Positions 38,560 through 50,478 of a stretch of DNA of 64,000 nucleotides are shown piece by piece. Positions within the stretch are counted from its first letter, which is position 1. Each line of letters begins with the position of its first letter. Where the stretch lies: contig NC_079380.1 in NCBI RefSeq assembly GCF_021018895.1, forward strand, positions 7,799,736-7,863,735. The letters are read 5' to 3'. The stretch comes from Seriola aureovittata (taxonomy: Eukaryota; Chordata; Actinopteri; Carangiformes; Carangidae). A model generated the notes under the pieces. That model worked only from the letters and a program-made list of their open reading frames with translations, had not been told where the DNA came from and did no database searches. A program made the translations under genes and the position numbers.

Positions 38560-38940
38560 GATACTTGGGGCCCCCAAGGGGAAAAGGGGCCCCCTAATGG
38601 CGACCCCATATTGCCACATTTTGCAATGAAAACTATAAACCCCCTTAAACCTAGCATAAAGATACCATACAGTGCACTGCTGTTGCCCCAAAAACCCCTA
38701 ATTGGGGTGTTTGACAATGTGTGCGTAGCTAGCATCTAACCATTGCCTGAATGTGAGGCATTCAGGGAACATCTGTAAACTGCAGGGTCTACTGATAGTC
38801 TGCATGTGAGGCATTTAGGGGACATCTGTAAATTGCAGCATCTGCCAATAGTTTACGTGTGTGGGGGGTGAGGGTTGTGGTGGATGTGCTTTTTTGCTTG
38901 GGCCCCCCCAGGGTCTAGGATCGCCACTGTTCCAGCGTGA
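38560..38940. repeat. interspersed repeat with internal tandem duplication
   Basis: Starts near GGGGCCCCCAAGGGG and ends near TTGGGCCCCCCCAGGGTC and GGATCGCCACTG, ends that I associate with a fish interspersed repeat. Inside, a roughly 53-bp unit beginning ATGTGAGGCATT is duplicated in tandem (38751 and 38804) with some divergence. Confidence 0.5.
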
Positions 38941-39396
38941 TTGTGTGTGACGCAGCTCATCTGTTCGCAATTATACCAATGTTTCAAAAATTAATGTCTT
39001 CCTGATTTATTCATGTTTACATGCTAAATGCAGCCCTGTACAGACAGAAATATCCTGTTGTCCCACTTCAGGCTGCATGTTTTCGTTGTGTTTCTGTCCC
39101 AACACCTCGAACCATTAATTACAGAGATCGGCTTCCACCTGCCCCGGCTATAAGGATTTGATTTCTGACAAAATGTCTGCTCAGGGATTATGTGGGATTT
39201 GATATGAGCAGTGACACAGAAGTTCTAATGCTTCTCAAAGATTTTCTGACAGGCTGTCCCATGATAAGCTATACTGTAGTTGTCTACCTATTATTTGTTC
39301 TGTTCATTCTCTGTTGGTGAAAACACGAAGCACCGTGTGTGTTCTGCCTTTAATATCTGCTCTCTCTTTGTCTCTCTCTCTTTTGTTCTTCCACAG

Positions 39397-39691
39397 TAAC
39401 TCCTGGGTTCTTTTCACTTCACAAAAAGCCTCGCTCGAATCCCCAGACAGCACGAGAGAAAAAAAAGGGAGTAACATCTGTTTATCTGCATATTTCTATG
39501 TTCAAAAAACAACAGGAAAAAACAGAGAGATCGACAGAGGACAGAAGACATCTCAGAGGATGCGGAATTAGAAAGAACAAATTGCCGCTGGAGAACCAAA
39601 GGGAAAGTGAAGCTTTTCTCGCAGATCCACCAGAGTGGAGTCACCTCACCTGCACCTTCGGATTAAAGAGCAGGGTCATGTCCCAGTTGCC
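39397..39691 (+). other. lrrc4b: lrrc4b 5' UTR part of the first coding exon
   Basis: The acceptor is very strong (TCTCTCTCTCTTTTGTTCTTCCACAG, ending at 39396), so an upstream non-coding exon is expected. The 295 bp before the start codon hold several upstream ATGs, including one at 39498 that opens a 70-codon frame overlapping the main start. Confidence 0.65.
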
Positions 39692-39710
39692 ATGCGCATC
39701 GCCACGCTGA
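39498..39710 (+). other. upstream ORF overlapping lrrc4b start
   Basis: The frame runs from ATG at 39498 to TGA at 39708-39710, 70 codons, Lys/Arg/Glu-rich (MFKKQQEKTERSTEDRR...). It overlaps the first 19 nt of the lrrc4b CDS in another frame. An internal in-frame ATG at 39678 has G at -3. If this exon is the translated leader, ribosomes must leak past these starts, which would lower lrrc4b translation. Whether the peptide itself matters is unknown. Confidence 0.45.
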
Positions 39711-39937
39711 CCTGCCTTCCCGGCCCTTCCCCCTTCCTCTTTCTATTGGCCCAGCTGCTACTGCGGCTCCTCCTCCCTGGGCCGGAGTTGGTGGGAGCCG
39801 CCTCCTCCTGCCCCTCCCTCTGCACCTGCTCCAACCAGGCCAGCCGAGTCATCTGCACCAGGCAGAACCTGGAGCAGGTGCCGGAGAGCATATCAGTCAA
39901 CACGCGATACCTCAACCTGCAGGAGAACTCAATACAG
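39692..39937 (+). CDS. lrrc4b: lrrc4b coding exon 1 (signal peptide and LRRNT)
   Basis: 82 codons ending in phase 0 at AATACAG|GTAAAT. The start is the first in-frame ATG (context TTGCCATGC, G at -3), followed by a hydrophobic signal peptide ([14 protein letters not shown]) with likely cleavage near residue 36. Then comes the cysteine-rich LRR N-terminal cap (Cys 40, 44, 46 and 55; [18 protein letters not shown]) and the start of the first LRR ([13 protein letters not shown]). [12 protein letters not shown] and [10 protein letters not shown] are identical or near-identical to human LRRC4B and distinguish it from LRRC4C (CSNQFSKVICVR). The signal peptide is not conserved, as expected. Confidence 0.93.
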
Positions 39938-42908
39938 GTAAATACAGGCTCTGGTCAAATCATGTCCTGTCGGTGGCAGGACACACATGACAAAAAGTTT
40001 TGCACGTATCACACGCAGATGATACATAAATGTAGGTGACAGTAAAACACATCTTTTAATTTGAAATATATTCCCATTATTTATCGCTGTAAGTCGTATC
40101 AAATGATATAATTTAATGGTTGTCTGAAAATATTGATTTCTCTCAGCTGCTGGTTGTTTCTCATATAGCAGGGACCGACTGGAGGTCAGGGTTCACTCTC
40201 ACTTTCATTTACAACCACATGGCAGCATAAATCACACTGAGAAAACACACATTTTATCATTTCATACATGTCTGTGCCTCATGTAGTCTTTTCAGTGCGC
40301 AGCGTATTGACACATCTTAATACAGTTATCGATTTCATTTGTTATAAGTCTAGCTATTTATATGGTTATTGATACAAGAGACAAATCCCGTGTGACAGAT
40401 TGAGGATTTTCTCCTTCCACACACAGACACTAATATACTTATGTGTCTTCTTTTTTTGCCCATAATCATAAGGAACATTTGCTTTTGCAGCCAGTAGAGG
40501 ATGTTAGGATTAACTTGTTGATACAGGTTTTCTTTGAGAAACTGAAGTTGTGAGAGAAGACAGAGGAGTGAGGCAGCGGTAATGGTAGGAAAAGGGGCAC
40601 TTAAGTCTCTGCTGAACTGAGGGAATATTTTATGAATTGACACCGTGCTGCCTTTTGTATGCATTACCAATTTATCTAGAGTCCCTAGACGTCGTTTTGT
40701 GGCTTTACAGCTGCAAGGGAAGATCATTTAACCACAGACCATCGATACAAAGCACATGAATCTCTACATTTATAAACAGAGTGGGTTGATTTTACTCTTT
40801 GCAGCAGCATTTGAAGTAATTGGATTCCTCTTCATGTTGCTGACAGTGCTTTGTTCTTTTTTTTTTAAATTCTTTTAAAAAAAAAAAATTCATTTCCACC
40901 ACATTTTATCTCCTCTAATGAAAAGCAACGAGCATCCTGAACGCTGCTAAAGTTGTCCACTGCATCTCTTATCATGTCAAAGAGCAGCCTGACATCCCCT
41001 GCTCCTCAGAGAAAACATCTTATTAAACGTTATGTGACGTTAACGGAGCATAAATGGGACATCATGCCTCATGATTTGGTACGTGAGTTTTTTAAGAGAC
41101 ACTGCTCACAGGAGAAAATAAAAAAGAAATAAAGAAATAATAACAATATTCGTCGCGTTTCGTTTTTAGCCTACAAATTCCGATTCGGTTTGTCGTATCC
41201 TGCAGCCCCACTTGAAATGATTAAAAATCTAAAAATGTTTTAACACCTGAAGGCATCCTAGATTCTCAGGCTTATTTTTTCCTTCACTGAGTACCCTGAG
41301 AGTAAAGCCTTGACAGCTCCCACCCCCTCTTAACATCCCCACCCGTCCCCCCTCCCTCCATCTTTGCCTAAACCCCTCCCTCCTCCCCCCTTCCTGCTCT
41401 ACATACAGAAGAGGCAATGGCCTGACTCCAGGAGTCTCTGTGCGTCTCACAGAGGGCTTTGGCCACACAAAACTCAAACAGTCAGAGATTTAAGGGGCTT
41501 TTAGTCGCGCTCACTAGCTGTCTGTCTTTCACCTCTCGCCAAATGAGCTCCAGTTGGACCGCACTGATGCAAGTCCACGCCGTCCAGGGCCTGTGGCACC
41601 CATGTTTTTCATCATGTCCTACTGCAGAAACACATCTCTTTTAGTTGTTCACTTCTAAAACACATTAAAGAAAAGTGTCACACAGAATGTTTAGACAATG
41701 TTTTTTGTTTTTTCAAATGTTAATTTAGTTTTATATTTTTACCTTCTGTAGTGATTTGTGTAGACACTTTATGTTAATAGTCCAACACTGATAATCACCT
41801 TATTATCGAGGGATTATCAGTGTCAGTAGAAATTCCCCTGAGTCTCCCTAAAACAACAGTGTGAAAAGCACTTCAGTGTCTGGAATAGGTAAGGTCAGGG
41901 TCAGGAAGAGGACTGGGTTTACAGTTGGTTTACCATAGGGCTCAGAGATGTAACGAAAAGTTGAGAGTTAAGCGCCTGCTTTTCGTCACGTTTGCTGAGT
42001 TTAAGCACTTAACTCCAAATTAAGTGTGATCTTTTTTTTTTGGTCATTTTTTGACTATGAGTGCCCCATAAGATGTGCTATGCCCTGGTACCACAACCTT
42101 AGTATGGTCACTTATTTTTCACCCTTATTTTTGAGGTGAAACTAAATCTGAGCTGAGTGACCCTTCAAAACAATACAACTGTGCCGGTCAGGATTATGGC
42201 TTTGGCACTATTTTCAACCTTTTTTTTTAGTGGATCAGAGCTCTCAGTAAGACTCTCAGTCCATCTCCTGATGCATATTGTTTTTTCAATAACATGAAAG
42301 GTTCAAATGGGGCCAGGGTGGCTCTTAGAGCTAAAACAGACGCTGTATGTTTACCTGGCTCGTGTTGCTGTCAACAGTCGGAGGGGATCCCACCTTTCAT
42401 GCAGACAGCAGCAATCATTTGGCTGGAAGGGTCAGCTGTTATCATTATGAGCAGAGAAATTAATTATCTATATTTGTATGGTTTATTAATTTGAACATGC
42501 GTTTAGCTACATTTTTGCCTTTGAATCATTCTTTTACAATGTTTTTTTTTTTCTTTCATAATGTATTGCAAACCATTTAGTTTCCTATGATAAATCAAAC
42601 ATCAACTGAGTAAATAAAACTTGTACTTTTAGGAAAGCTATATGTGATCCTGATAACAATAACACATGACAGACAATTAAACATTTTGTATTTGATTAAA
42701 ACAGAAACAAGAGAACACCCTGATTTTGTCACAAATGGCTCTTCTAAAACACAACAGATAGTCCACATTTTCACTTCATCTGACACCTTCCCTTGTCGGT
42801 TGTAACCCCACAAAAAACTTAAGTAACAAACATTTGAATGTCTGATTGTAATTTACATTAACCATTCTACATGTTGTATCGTAACGTTATCACCGTCTGT
42901 CCTTCCAG
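39938..42908. other. lrrc4b intron between coding exons
   Basis: A 2971-bp intron (GTAAAT donor, CCTTCCAG acceptor). AT-rich, with a pyrimidine-rich patch at 41315-41400. No exon, structured RNA or clear transposon was seen. Confidence 0.75.
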
Positions 42909-44870
42909 GTCATCAAGTCTGACACCTTCAAGCACTTGAGGCACCTCGAGATTCTCCAACTCTCCAAGAATCAGATCCGTCAGATTGAAGTTGGAGCATT
43001 CAATGGCCTCCCCAACCTCAACACACTGGAGCTCTTCGACAACCGCCTCACACTGGTGCCATCACATGCCTTTGAGTACCTCAGCAAGCTGCGGGAGCTG
43101 TGGCTGCGCAACAACCCCATTGAGACTTTGCCAGGCTATGCCTTCCACCGCGTGCCCTCGCTACGTCGCCTGGACCTGGGTGAGCTCAAGAAGTTGGATT
43201 TCATCTCCGACGCAGCCTTTGTGGGCCTCATCAATCTACGGTACCTGAACCTGGGCATGTGTGGACTGAAGGACATTCCCAAACTGACAGCCCTTGTGCG
43301 TTTGGAAGAGCTGGAGCTGTCAGGAAACCGGCTGGAGATCATCCGACCCGGTTCCTTTCAGGGCTTGGTGTCCCTCCGCAAGCTGTGGCTCATGCACTCA
43401 CAGGTGTCCGTCATTGAGCGCAATGCTTTCGATGACCTGAAAAACCTGGAAGAGCTCAACCTGTCCCATAACTCCCTGCACTCTTTGCCCCATGACCTCT
43501 TCACACCCCTTCACCAGCTGGAGAGGGTACACCTCAACCACAACCCCTGGGTCTGCAACTGTGATGTGCTTTGGCTTAGCTGGTGGTTGAAAGAGACAGT
43601 GCCCAGCAACACCACCTGCTGTGCCCGCTGCCACGCTCCCCCATTCTTAAAGGGCAAGTACATTGGAGAGCTTGACCAGAGCCACTTCACCTGCTATGCG
43701 CCTGTCATTGTGGAGCCACCTACAGACCTCAACGTCACTGAAGGTATGGCTGCTGAGCTGAAGTGTCGCACAAGCACCTCCACGACTTCTGTCAACTGGA
43801 TCACCCCTAATGGCACCCTAATGACCCATGGCTCTTACCGGGTGCGGATATCTGTCCTGCATGATGGCACGCTCAACTTCACGAACGTCACCCTGCGGGA
43901 CACAGGCCAGTACACCTGCATGGTCACCAACGCTGCTGGCAATACCACGGCAACCGCAGTCCTCAATGTCACTGCTGCTGATGCTAGTGTTAACTACACC
44001 TACTTTACAACAGTCACCGTGGAAACAGTGGAGACTCCAGGAGATGAAGATTCTGCACTGATTTCCATCAATGAAACCTTCATCCGGGTTCATCCTGGCC
44101 CGACTCCCTCGGGCCACTTGTGGCCGGAAGGTGTTTCTACTACAGCCTCCTCTCTGTCAGCCGGCTGGTCCTCCTCCTCTCCTCGAGCCACCCGCCCCAC
44201 CTTCACTGTGCCCATCACTGAGCCAGGCTTCTCAGGCCTAGATGATGTGATGAAGACCACCAAGATCATCATTGGCTGCTTCGTAGCCATTACCTTCATG
44301 GCAGCGGTGATGCTGGTGGTGTTCTACAAGCTGAGGAAGCAGCACCAGCTGCACAAACACCACGGCCCCGCTCGCGCCATCGAGATCATTAATGTGGAGG
44401 ATGAGCTGGGGGCCGGGGCCAGTGGTCGAGGCAGCGGCATCTCAGGAGGGTCCACCGTGACGCAGAGCGGCAGCAGTGGAATAGGAGGGGGCCAGAGCCT
44501 CAGGCTGCACCACCCAGAGATGGTCAACCTGCCGAACCTGGCTCGATCAGACCACCTCAACCACTACTACAAAACCCATCACTTCAACAATATGATGAGC
44601 CTGGGCATGGGCACAGGTCCTGGTGTGGGCCTCAACAACAACAACAACCCCTCGCCTTGCTCTCAGTCTCAGAACACATCCATATCCTGTTCCCAGGTTC
44701 CAACCTCCACCAGTGGGGGAACACCCACAGGTGGCACCCTGCCCTCCCCTGTGCCCCTGCCCCAGTTGGGCCTGCACAGTTCTCTGAAAGGCCTAATGGG
44801 GAAAGGCCAGAATGAGCCACTGCTGTTTAAGAGCGGCTCCAAAGAAAATGTGCAAGAGACTCAAATCTGA
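42909..44870 (+). CDS. lrrc4b: lrrc4b coding exon 2 (netrin-G ligand 3)
   Basis: 654 codons including TGA, joining exon 1 as [14 protein letters not shown] for a 735-residue protein (human about 713). It is a postsynaptic type I adhesion protein; the mammalian orthologue binds LAR-family receptor phosphatases. Order: LRRs to about residue 290; LRRCT 295-344 (Cys 298, 300, 319, 320, 323 and 344); Ig domain about 347-437 with disulphide Cys 368 and 419; Thr/Ser-rich stalk; membrane span 535-555 ([21 protein letters not shown]) then [14 protein letters not shown]; Gly/Ser/Asn-rich cytoplasmic tail; end [10 protein letters not shown], whose ETQI is a PDZ ligand for PSD-95. N-glycosylation sequons at 316, 357, 383, 405, 408, 427, 435, 444 and 470. 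[17 protein letters not shown] and HQLHKHHGP are specific to LRRC4B rather than LRRC4 or LRRC4C. No frameshift; ohnologue letter (a/b) not determinable. Confidence 0.97.
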   Translation, partial: VIKSDTFKHLRHLEILQLSKNQIRQIEVGAFNGLPNLNTLELFDNRLTLVPSHAFEYLSKLRELWLRNNPIETLPGYAFHRVPSLRRLDLGELKKLDFISDAAFVGLINLRYLNLGMCGLKDIPKLTALVRLEELELSGNRLEIIRPGSFQGLVSLRKLWLMHSQVSVIERNAFDDLKNLEELNLSHNSLHSLPHDLFTPLHQLERVHLNHNPWVCNCDVLWLSWWLKETVPSNTTCCARCHAPPFLKGKYIGELDQSHFTCYAPVIVEPPTDLNVTEGMAAELKCRTSTSTTSVNWITPNGTLMTHGSYRVRISVLHDGTLNFTNVTLRDTGQYTCMVTNAAGNTTATAVLNVTAADASVNYTYFTTVTVETVETPGDEDSALISINETFIRVHPGPTPSGHLWPEGVSTTASSLSAGWSSSSPRATRPTFTVPITEPGFSGLDDVMKTTKIIIGCFVAITFMAAVMLVVFYKLRKQHQLHKHHGPARAIEIINVEDELGAGASGRGSGISGGSTVTQSGSSGIGGGQSLRLHHPEMVNLPNLARSDHLNHYYKTHHFNNMMSLGMGTGPGVGLNNNNNPSPCSQSQNTSISCSQVPTSTSGGTPTGGTLPSPVPLPQLGLHSSLKGLMGKGQNEPLLFKSGSKENVQETQI

Positions 44871-45815
44871 GTAAAAGTGAGAGTGGAAGTATGAGGTAAG
44901 GAGAAAGGGATGCTAGATAGAGACAGTGATACAGAAAGCGCCTGGGAGTGTATGAGACTGATTGTAGCCTACTGTCCTCATGGACAGATTCCAGAAAAGA
45001 TGAAATTTCACATAGTCACTGCTTTGTGTTGTCAATCTGTTGACAGAGAGAAGCAGATAGGAGGACTGAAGGAGACAGAATAGGATATCTGATCAGCACT
45101 AGTCCCACAATAGCATCTGCCCATACTTTTCAACTAAATCAGGCACAAACACATGATGTAAACCACATACATCAGAATCATTCAGTTTCCTGTGCAACCT
45201 GCTATAGTCTTTGCCAAAGTCCAAGATGGAGCCAACTCTTTCCATTTGCGTCCACAATCACAAATAGTGGAAGTGGCTATGAATAATACACATGTGCAGT
45301 GAGCCTGTCTAGGTTTTATACAGTTTGCGTCGTATATTTCCAGACACATTCAGTGTATATATTTGGAGGGAGACATAATATTGGCCATTGAACATGTTGT
45401 CAGATTAGTGTTTGGCAGAGACACTGGATGACAAACAATGGTTTGGGTGAGCGGTACGGCTCCAGGTTTTCCAGGAAGCACTAAAACAGAACAGAGGAAG
45501 CAAAATTAGAGCAGCGCAGCGACTCTGTCCAGGACACACACATCAGACTAGTGCTTTGCAGGGTGACAGAACAACAATTGTGTTTTTCAGAGTGGTTTCA
45601 CTCTCACTTTCTCACTTTTTTCCCCCTTTCACACTTTAACTGGCTACTGTCTTCTTTGAAGGAGGAGAGAAACAGAGTGGGTTATAATGGGAGAGGAACA
45701 ATCCCATCTCATAAAGGACAATGAGAGATGAAAAAAGGACAGAAAGTACATATTATATATACCGTAAATATATTTTCATTCAAAGAAATAAATTATAAAG
45801 AATCTTTATCAAGCT
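44871..45815 (+). other. lrrc4b: lrrc4b 3' UTR (proximal)
   Basis: About 0.9 kb of non-coding sequence to the AATAAA at 45787. It carries a Pumilio-type element, TGTATATA, at 45354-45361. Longer 3' UTR forms are common for neuronal genes and cannot be excluded. Confidence 0.6.
45787..45792 (+). terminator. lrrc4b: lrrc4b candidate polyadenylation signal
   Basis: AATAAA in CAAAGAAATAAATTATAAAG, about 920 bp after the stop codon, the first strong signal after the CDS. Confidence 0.55.
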
Positions 45816-45855
45816 TCTGACTGAAAACTACAACGTCTGATGAATATATAAAAAA

Positions 45856-45859
<4 letters not shown>

Positions 45860-45898
<39 letters not shown>

Positions 45899-45909
45899 AC
45901 AAACACACA
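45860..45909. repeat. (CA)n microsatellite
   Basis: A CA run with AAA interruptions just beyond the lrrc4b poly(A) signal. Confidence 0.9.
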
Positions 45910-47740
45910 CAGCTGTTGTAGTGGCCCTCCCTTACAACTTTTCTCAACTTGGGGCAAGATGGCCGCTCCAACTGTGCCGCATGAGGACACATGAGGGCGA
46001 GCGGCGTCCGTTGAGAAAGAGCTGAAACGAAAACCTGGCAAAGGTGAATTCGAGTGAATTTATTTTGGTCTCAACATTTTTTTTTTTTTTTTGTAGCCAC
46101 ATGAAATGTTTTCCCTCTCCTGTCGCTTTCACATAAAAAGGGTCACTGGAGAAAAGGGGGGGGGGGCATCTTTAGGCCCCACTGCGAAAAATATGAAACA
46201 CGACCACAGCTCTTCATCGTTTGGTTTCCAGCTCAGCTGCAGTATTAATAATAACGATCAAGATGGTAATAATGATAACACGCTTGAGCTTTGTTTGTCA
46301 TAATGGTCGTTTGATGATTAACACGTTAAATGGTCAGCGATATGTTACTGTACATATTACTCAAAAGTTGCACATGCTAAAAACCAATTCTAGATTTGAT
46401 CAACATTCGGTTTCAACACATAGGATCTGTCACCATGGTGATATGACATGTTATTATGTTATCATTATTATCATTCATACGACTATTATTATTACTACCT
46501 GTGCCTACAAATAGCTGAGAAGTACTTTTTTTTTTCATTTGTATATGACACTGAAGTTGTTTTATGACTGATCCTGTTGGACTTCAGCTGATGAAGGGTG
46601 GCGGGAAGGACTCAGCGCGCCACTAAGTGAACTCCACACGCATCAGCAGGAAATAACCTGGCCCCCTCAAAATGGCTCCCTCAGTCCAGCCCCCACTGAC
46701 TCCGTGCACTCTGATGTCTCAAGCAGTCAGGACCCCCCCACCCCACCCCACCCCACCCCTCCCCATGTTATCACGCATTAAAGAACAGGACATGAACCTT
46801 TGATGAAGACTGCTCCTTTGCAGAGGATTATTTCACAACTGTATCTCAGTGTTATCGTGTGTGAGTGGATTTCATGGCAGCAGGGAGCTAAATGGACGAC
46901 AGGCATTGCTGAGCATTTTTAAAGGTAAGCGAAGCCCGTTCAGTGAAGGAGGAGATGACATACAGTAACAGTATACAGTGGTGGGTGAATTTTTTTCTAA
47001 AGAAAAAGGACAATTCAATGAAAAAATATAGAACCTTATAGATCTCTTTTAAAAAAAAAAACAAAACTATTACGATAAGTGTTTTTCATTTTGGGTTTTT
47101 ACCTAGTTTGATTATTTTCTGTTTTTTTAAATCAAGTGTTATCTTTATTGTAATATTGTTATTGTTATTATAATTAGCTAATTACACTGGTTATAATTAT
47201 GAGAGATGTTCTGTTAGCAGAGGTCACTTTGAAAATTAAAAAAACCTGGCACATAAAATGGCAGTTGAAGTTTGTGAAATTTGGTGGCTATTTTTTTTTT
47301 TTTTTCTTTTTGTTCTAATCAACTTTAATTGTAGTATCACTCTTTGTATCCCTTTGGCTCTGCTTGAGATGAGACAGTGAATGTGAAGTGGGTCCTTTTT
47401 TTCTGCACAGGGGGACAGGAAAGACCCTGCTATGGTTTACAAGCTCACTCACGCTCGCTCTGTGCTTTCCTGAATGTCATCACCATCACAGTGCTCAGAG
47501 TGCGATTGCGCTATGTCAACACCTTGTTGCCATGACTACACGCTCAGACTAATGCGCCAAACGGCGTCACCATCGCCGCCTCGTAAGGCACCCTGTTGCC
47601 CCTTGTCAGTCACGTTCCATTGAGGTGCCATATCTCGACAAAGTCGGCTAGTGTTCCTTCAGTGGCAGCAAATCAACCTGAGCATTGTACCAATGTCCTC
47701 ACATAAAACACACCCCCCCTCCTCCTCCTGTTCTCCAGAG

Positions 47741-47764
47741 CCCCCCCCCCCCCCCCCCCCCCCC
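47741..47764. repeat. C24 homopolymer
   Basis: An uninterrupted run of 24 C, complementary-strand G-quadruplex potential. Confidence 0.9.
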
Positions 47765-48067
47765 AACCCTCAGCATCCTGCCATCAGGTTTCCCTGGCAA
47801 CTGTTGCCGCTGCGACAGCTCTTATCACAGCGTCTTGATTTGGGTTTCGAATGTTAAACGAGACCAGAGCAGAAGGTATAGAGTTTCTTCCGTGTGCACA
47901 AGCAGCCAAACATCCATCTCATAAAGATGTCCCCCCCCTTTTTGCCAGGTGATTCGCCCCATAATGTTCCTCGTTAATGTGTTTGATTTGTTTACACCAA
48001 CAGCTATATTTCTTTCCCCGCTGACTCTCTGTCAGTGGACCATGCGATTTACACACGCCTGCATCCC

Positions 48068-48088
48068 CTATGCATTTCATTTGCATAG
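48068..48088. promoter_or_regulatory. octamer-containing palindromic site
   Basis: An inverted repeat CTATGCA ... TGCATAG encloses a perfect octamer, ATTTGCAT (48079-48086), with a related ATGCATTT beside it. POU-domain factors bind octamers singly or as dimers. It lies about 3.2 kb past the lrrc4b stop, in sequence with few simple repeats (47940-48240), a plausible enhancer. Confidence 0.35.
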
Positions 48089-48640
48089 GCCCCACACCAT
48101 TGCTAAACGCATTTATGCACCCTACACTTGTGATTAACACTCATACCCTGCATCAGTCATTAACATATTCCTTTCCCCAGCACAAGGGATCCATATTCCC
48201 CTCACAAGTTATTTACATATTCATCTGCCTCTGTGTGTGCAAATGACAGAGGAATTATCATGTGGGTATGAGTGTGGTGTGTGTGTGTCAGTTTTCTGTA
48301 CATCAGTGGCTGAAAGCAAGGACTGTTACAAAAGCTATTTACCCCTAATTCCTCAGATGTGGCGTGCACTGCCTATTGCCTGTAGTAGCTCATCACTTTG
48401 GAAAGCATTGTGTAGCCCCCTATAGCTCCTGTGAAGTGGCACAAACCAGGGGCCATGTTTTTGAGGCTTGGTGTTAGAGGGAGCAGCGGCTGAGCCGGAG
48501 ACACACAGTCACTGTGCTGCAGTGTCTGAGTCACAGAGCACCGAACACACTCCCAACACTCTAATGGAAATGCTGTGTTTACTGTGCAGGAAGGGACCCG
48601 CTCGTTCACCCATTCGGGAAATAGGTGAAAAATACCAGAA

Positions 48641-48642
<2 letters not shown>

Positions 48643-48720
<78 letters not shown>
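48643..48720. repeat. (TG)39 microsatellite
   Basis: A perfect TG run of 78 bp. Confidence 0.97.
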
Positions 48721-48721
<1 letters not shown>

Positions 48722-49190
48722 CTCTGGATTATAAAATGCCTGTTGTAGTGTTGTATAAAGCAAAGAAATCAGGACATATGAACCACCTCTCTGTTTATGG
48801 CAAAAGATGTTACACCACTGTTGATGCAATACTCCTCAGTGTGTGTGTTTGTGTGTTCAGGTGGACTTACGCTAGCTAGGTTGTGTAAGGAGGGGAAGAG
48901 GGAGGAGGGGCGGTCAGACCTCCATTTTAAATCCCCAGTTTAAACCAGCTCTGTCTGTCTCCCTCTGCTTCAGGCTACTTTTATGATCCTCTCACTGACA
49001 CTTAAAGTAAAAACAGGATTTTTTTTTTCCTTAAGCAGCTCCCTCCCTCCCGTCTCTCTCTCTCTCTCTCTCTGTGTGTGCATATTGGGATAAGCCCAAG
49101 TGATGTAAGGTCTGTTCCATCGGGCCGACCTCTCCTTTCAACATCCTCAGCCTCTTTTAGCTCTTTTGTCAGTCTGCCACAACAAGTCGA

Positions 49191-49203
49191 GGGTCAAGGG
49201 TCA
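49191..49203 (+). promoter_or_regulatory. DR1 nuclear-receptor element
   Basis: GGGTCAAGGGTCA: two RGGTCA half-sites spaced by one base, the DR1 arrangement bound by RXR heterodimers, HNF4 or COUP-TF receptors. Motif match only. Confidence 0.35.
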
Positions 49204-50478
49204 AGGCTGGATGCAGCTTTTGTTTACCTCACTTCTTTGTCCAGCTAATTGACGTTCCCATTTTGGGTCGAACCGTTTGTTTTTAACTGTTTTGCTCCTG
49301 GCTCAGCTGTACATAAGTAACACCTGTTGGTGAAGCGTAAGTGATTTTTAATGTGCATTATCGGTGGCTGTGTTTTTGGTTAATCTCTTTGATAGCGATG
49401 CGACTTTTAGTCATAATCGTAGCGATGCACATTAAATGCTCTCGTATGGTGGGTGAGGTTTGTGTGATCACAGATGCGAGGGCACATCAGGTTCAGTGCG
49501 GCCGGCAGTGTTAGAAACCGGGGCCACACTTGTGCCAGTCCCTGAGGGAGGTGTTGCACACATGTTAACCTCAGCACTACAAGCCCTGTGTGAGCTCCGC
49601 GCTGCTTAATTTCTTTTCTGTCATCCTCCCTTTTAAAAATAGCAGTGAGGCGACAGCAGAGCCCGATGCATTATTGATACACATGGTGTCAATGATGCAT
49701 GTGCTTAGGCACCAGTGCTAATTTTCTCCCTGTTGCAGAGGCCAAAAGCATCATGCCGCCGGTAATTTATATGCATCGTTATTGCAATTATTTCTCACAC
49801 AGCCATCAAGACGGTCTGCGAGAGCACAGCCAAACGTCGCAGCTTGTCTCCCTCACATGATGGCTGCTGTGATTCTGTTAAGTGCAGCAGTGTTTTGTGT
49901 GCCACTGTGTCACTGAGGCCCCCTCCTCTCACCCCCCCCCCCCCCCACTCAGCAGCAGCAGCCCTGTCTCACTTTGCTTCGCTCTGTCTCTGCTGTGGGA
50001 TGTTTGGCAGTAAGGGGCTAGTTCCATCACCATCATGCTGGTCTAAGGCCGATTTGATGGCACCAGTTTTCAGATGCCGGGTCACTCTGCTCAGTCACGT
50101 TATGAGAGAATAAAGAGCTTTTTTTTTTTTTTTTTTTTGTCACTGCAATGTTGCTTCTGCTGCAGCTTGAGATGAGATGTGCACAGACATTTTTCTGTGT
50201 CATCACTGTGAAAACCCTGCCCTGCAGCCACTTATCAAACCTGACCAACACACAGCCGTATACACACACGCACACACACTCTCTCTCTCTCTCTCTGACA
50301 CTGACTGACTGGGTGATTTATTGATTGAGGTGGGGCTTTCTTAAACAGTTTGCAGCTGAGTGCAGTGGAGGTTAACAAAAACCTCTCAACCGCTGCCATT
50401 CACGGGCGCGCTTTATATCCTGTGAAGGTGTCCTTAATTTGAGAATGGCCGGTACATTAGCACATGGCTTATTTCCTT

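Larger units (their letters stand above)
45816..48067. other. 3' flank of lrrc4b
   Basis: No gene. Includes a CA tract (45860-45909, with AAA interruptions), T16 near 46080, C-rich runs (46735-46765) and a C24 run at 47741-47764. An X-box-like GTTTCCCTGGCAAC lies at 47788-47801. Confidence 0.5.

Noticed and set aside
42936..44870. lrrc4b frame beginning at an internal methionine-like start
   Set aside because: The codon at 42936 is TTG (Leu in FKHLRHLEI). The frame is continuous upstream to the splice acceptor at 42908, so this is an internal coding exon.
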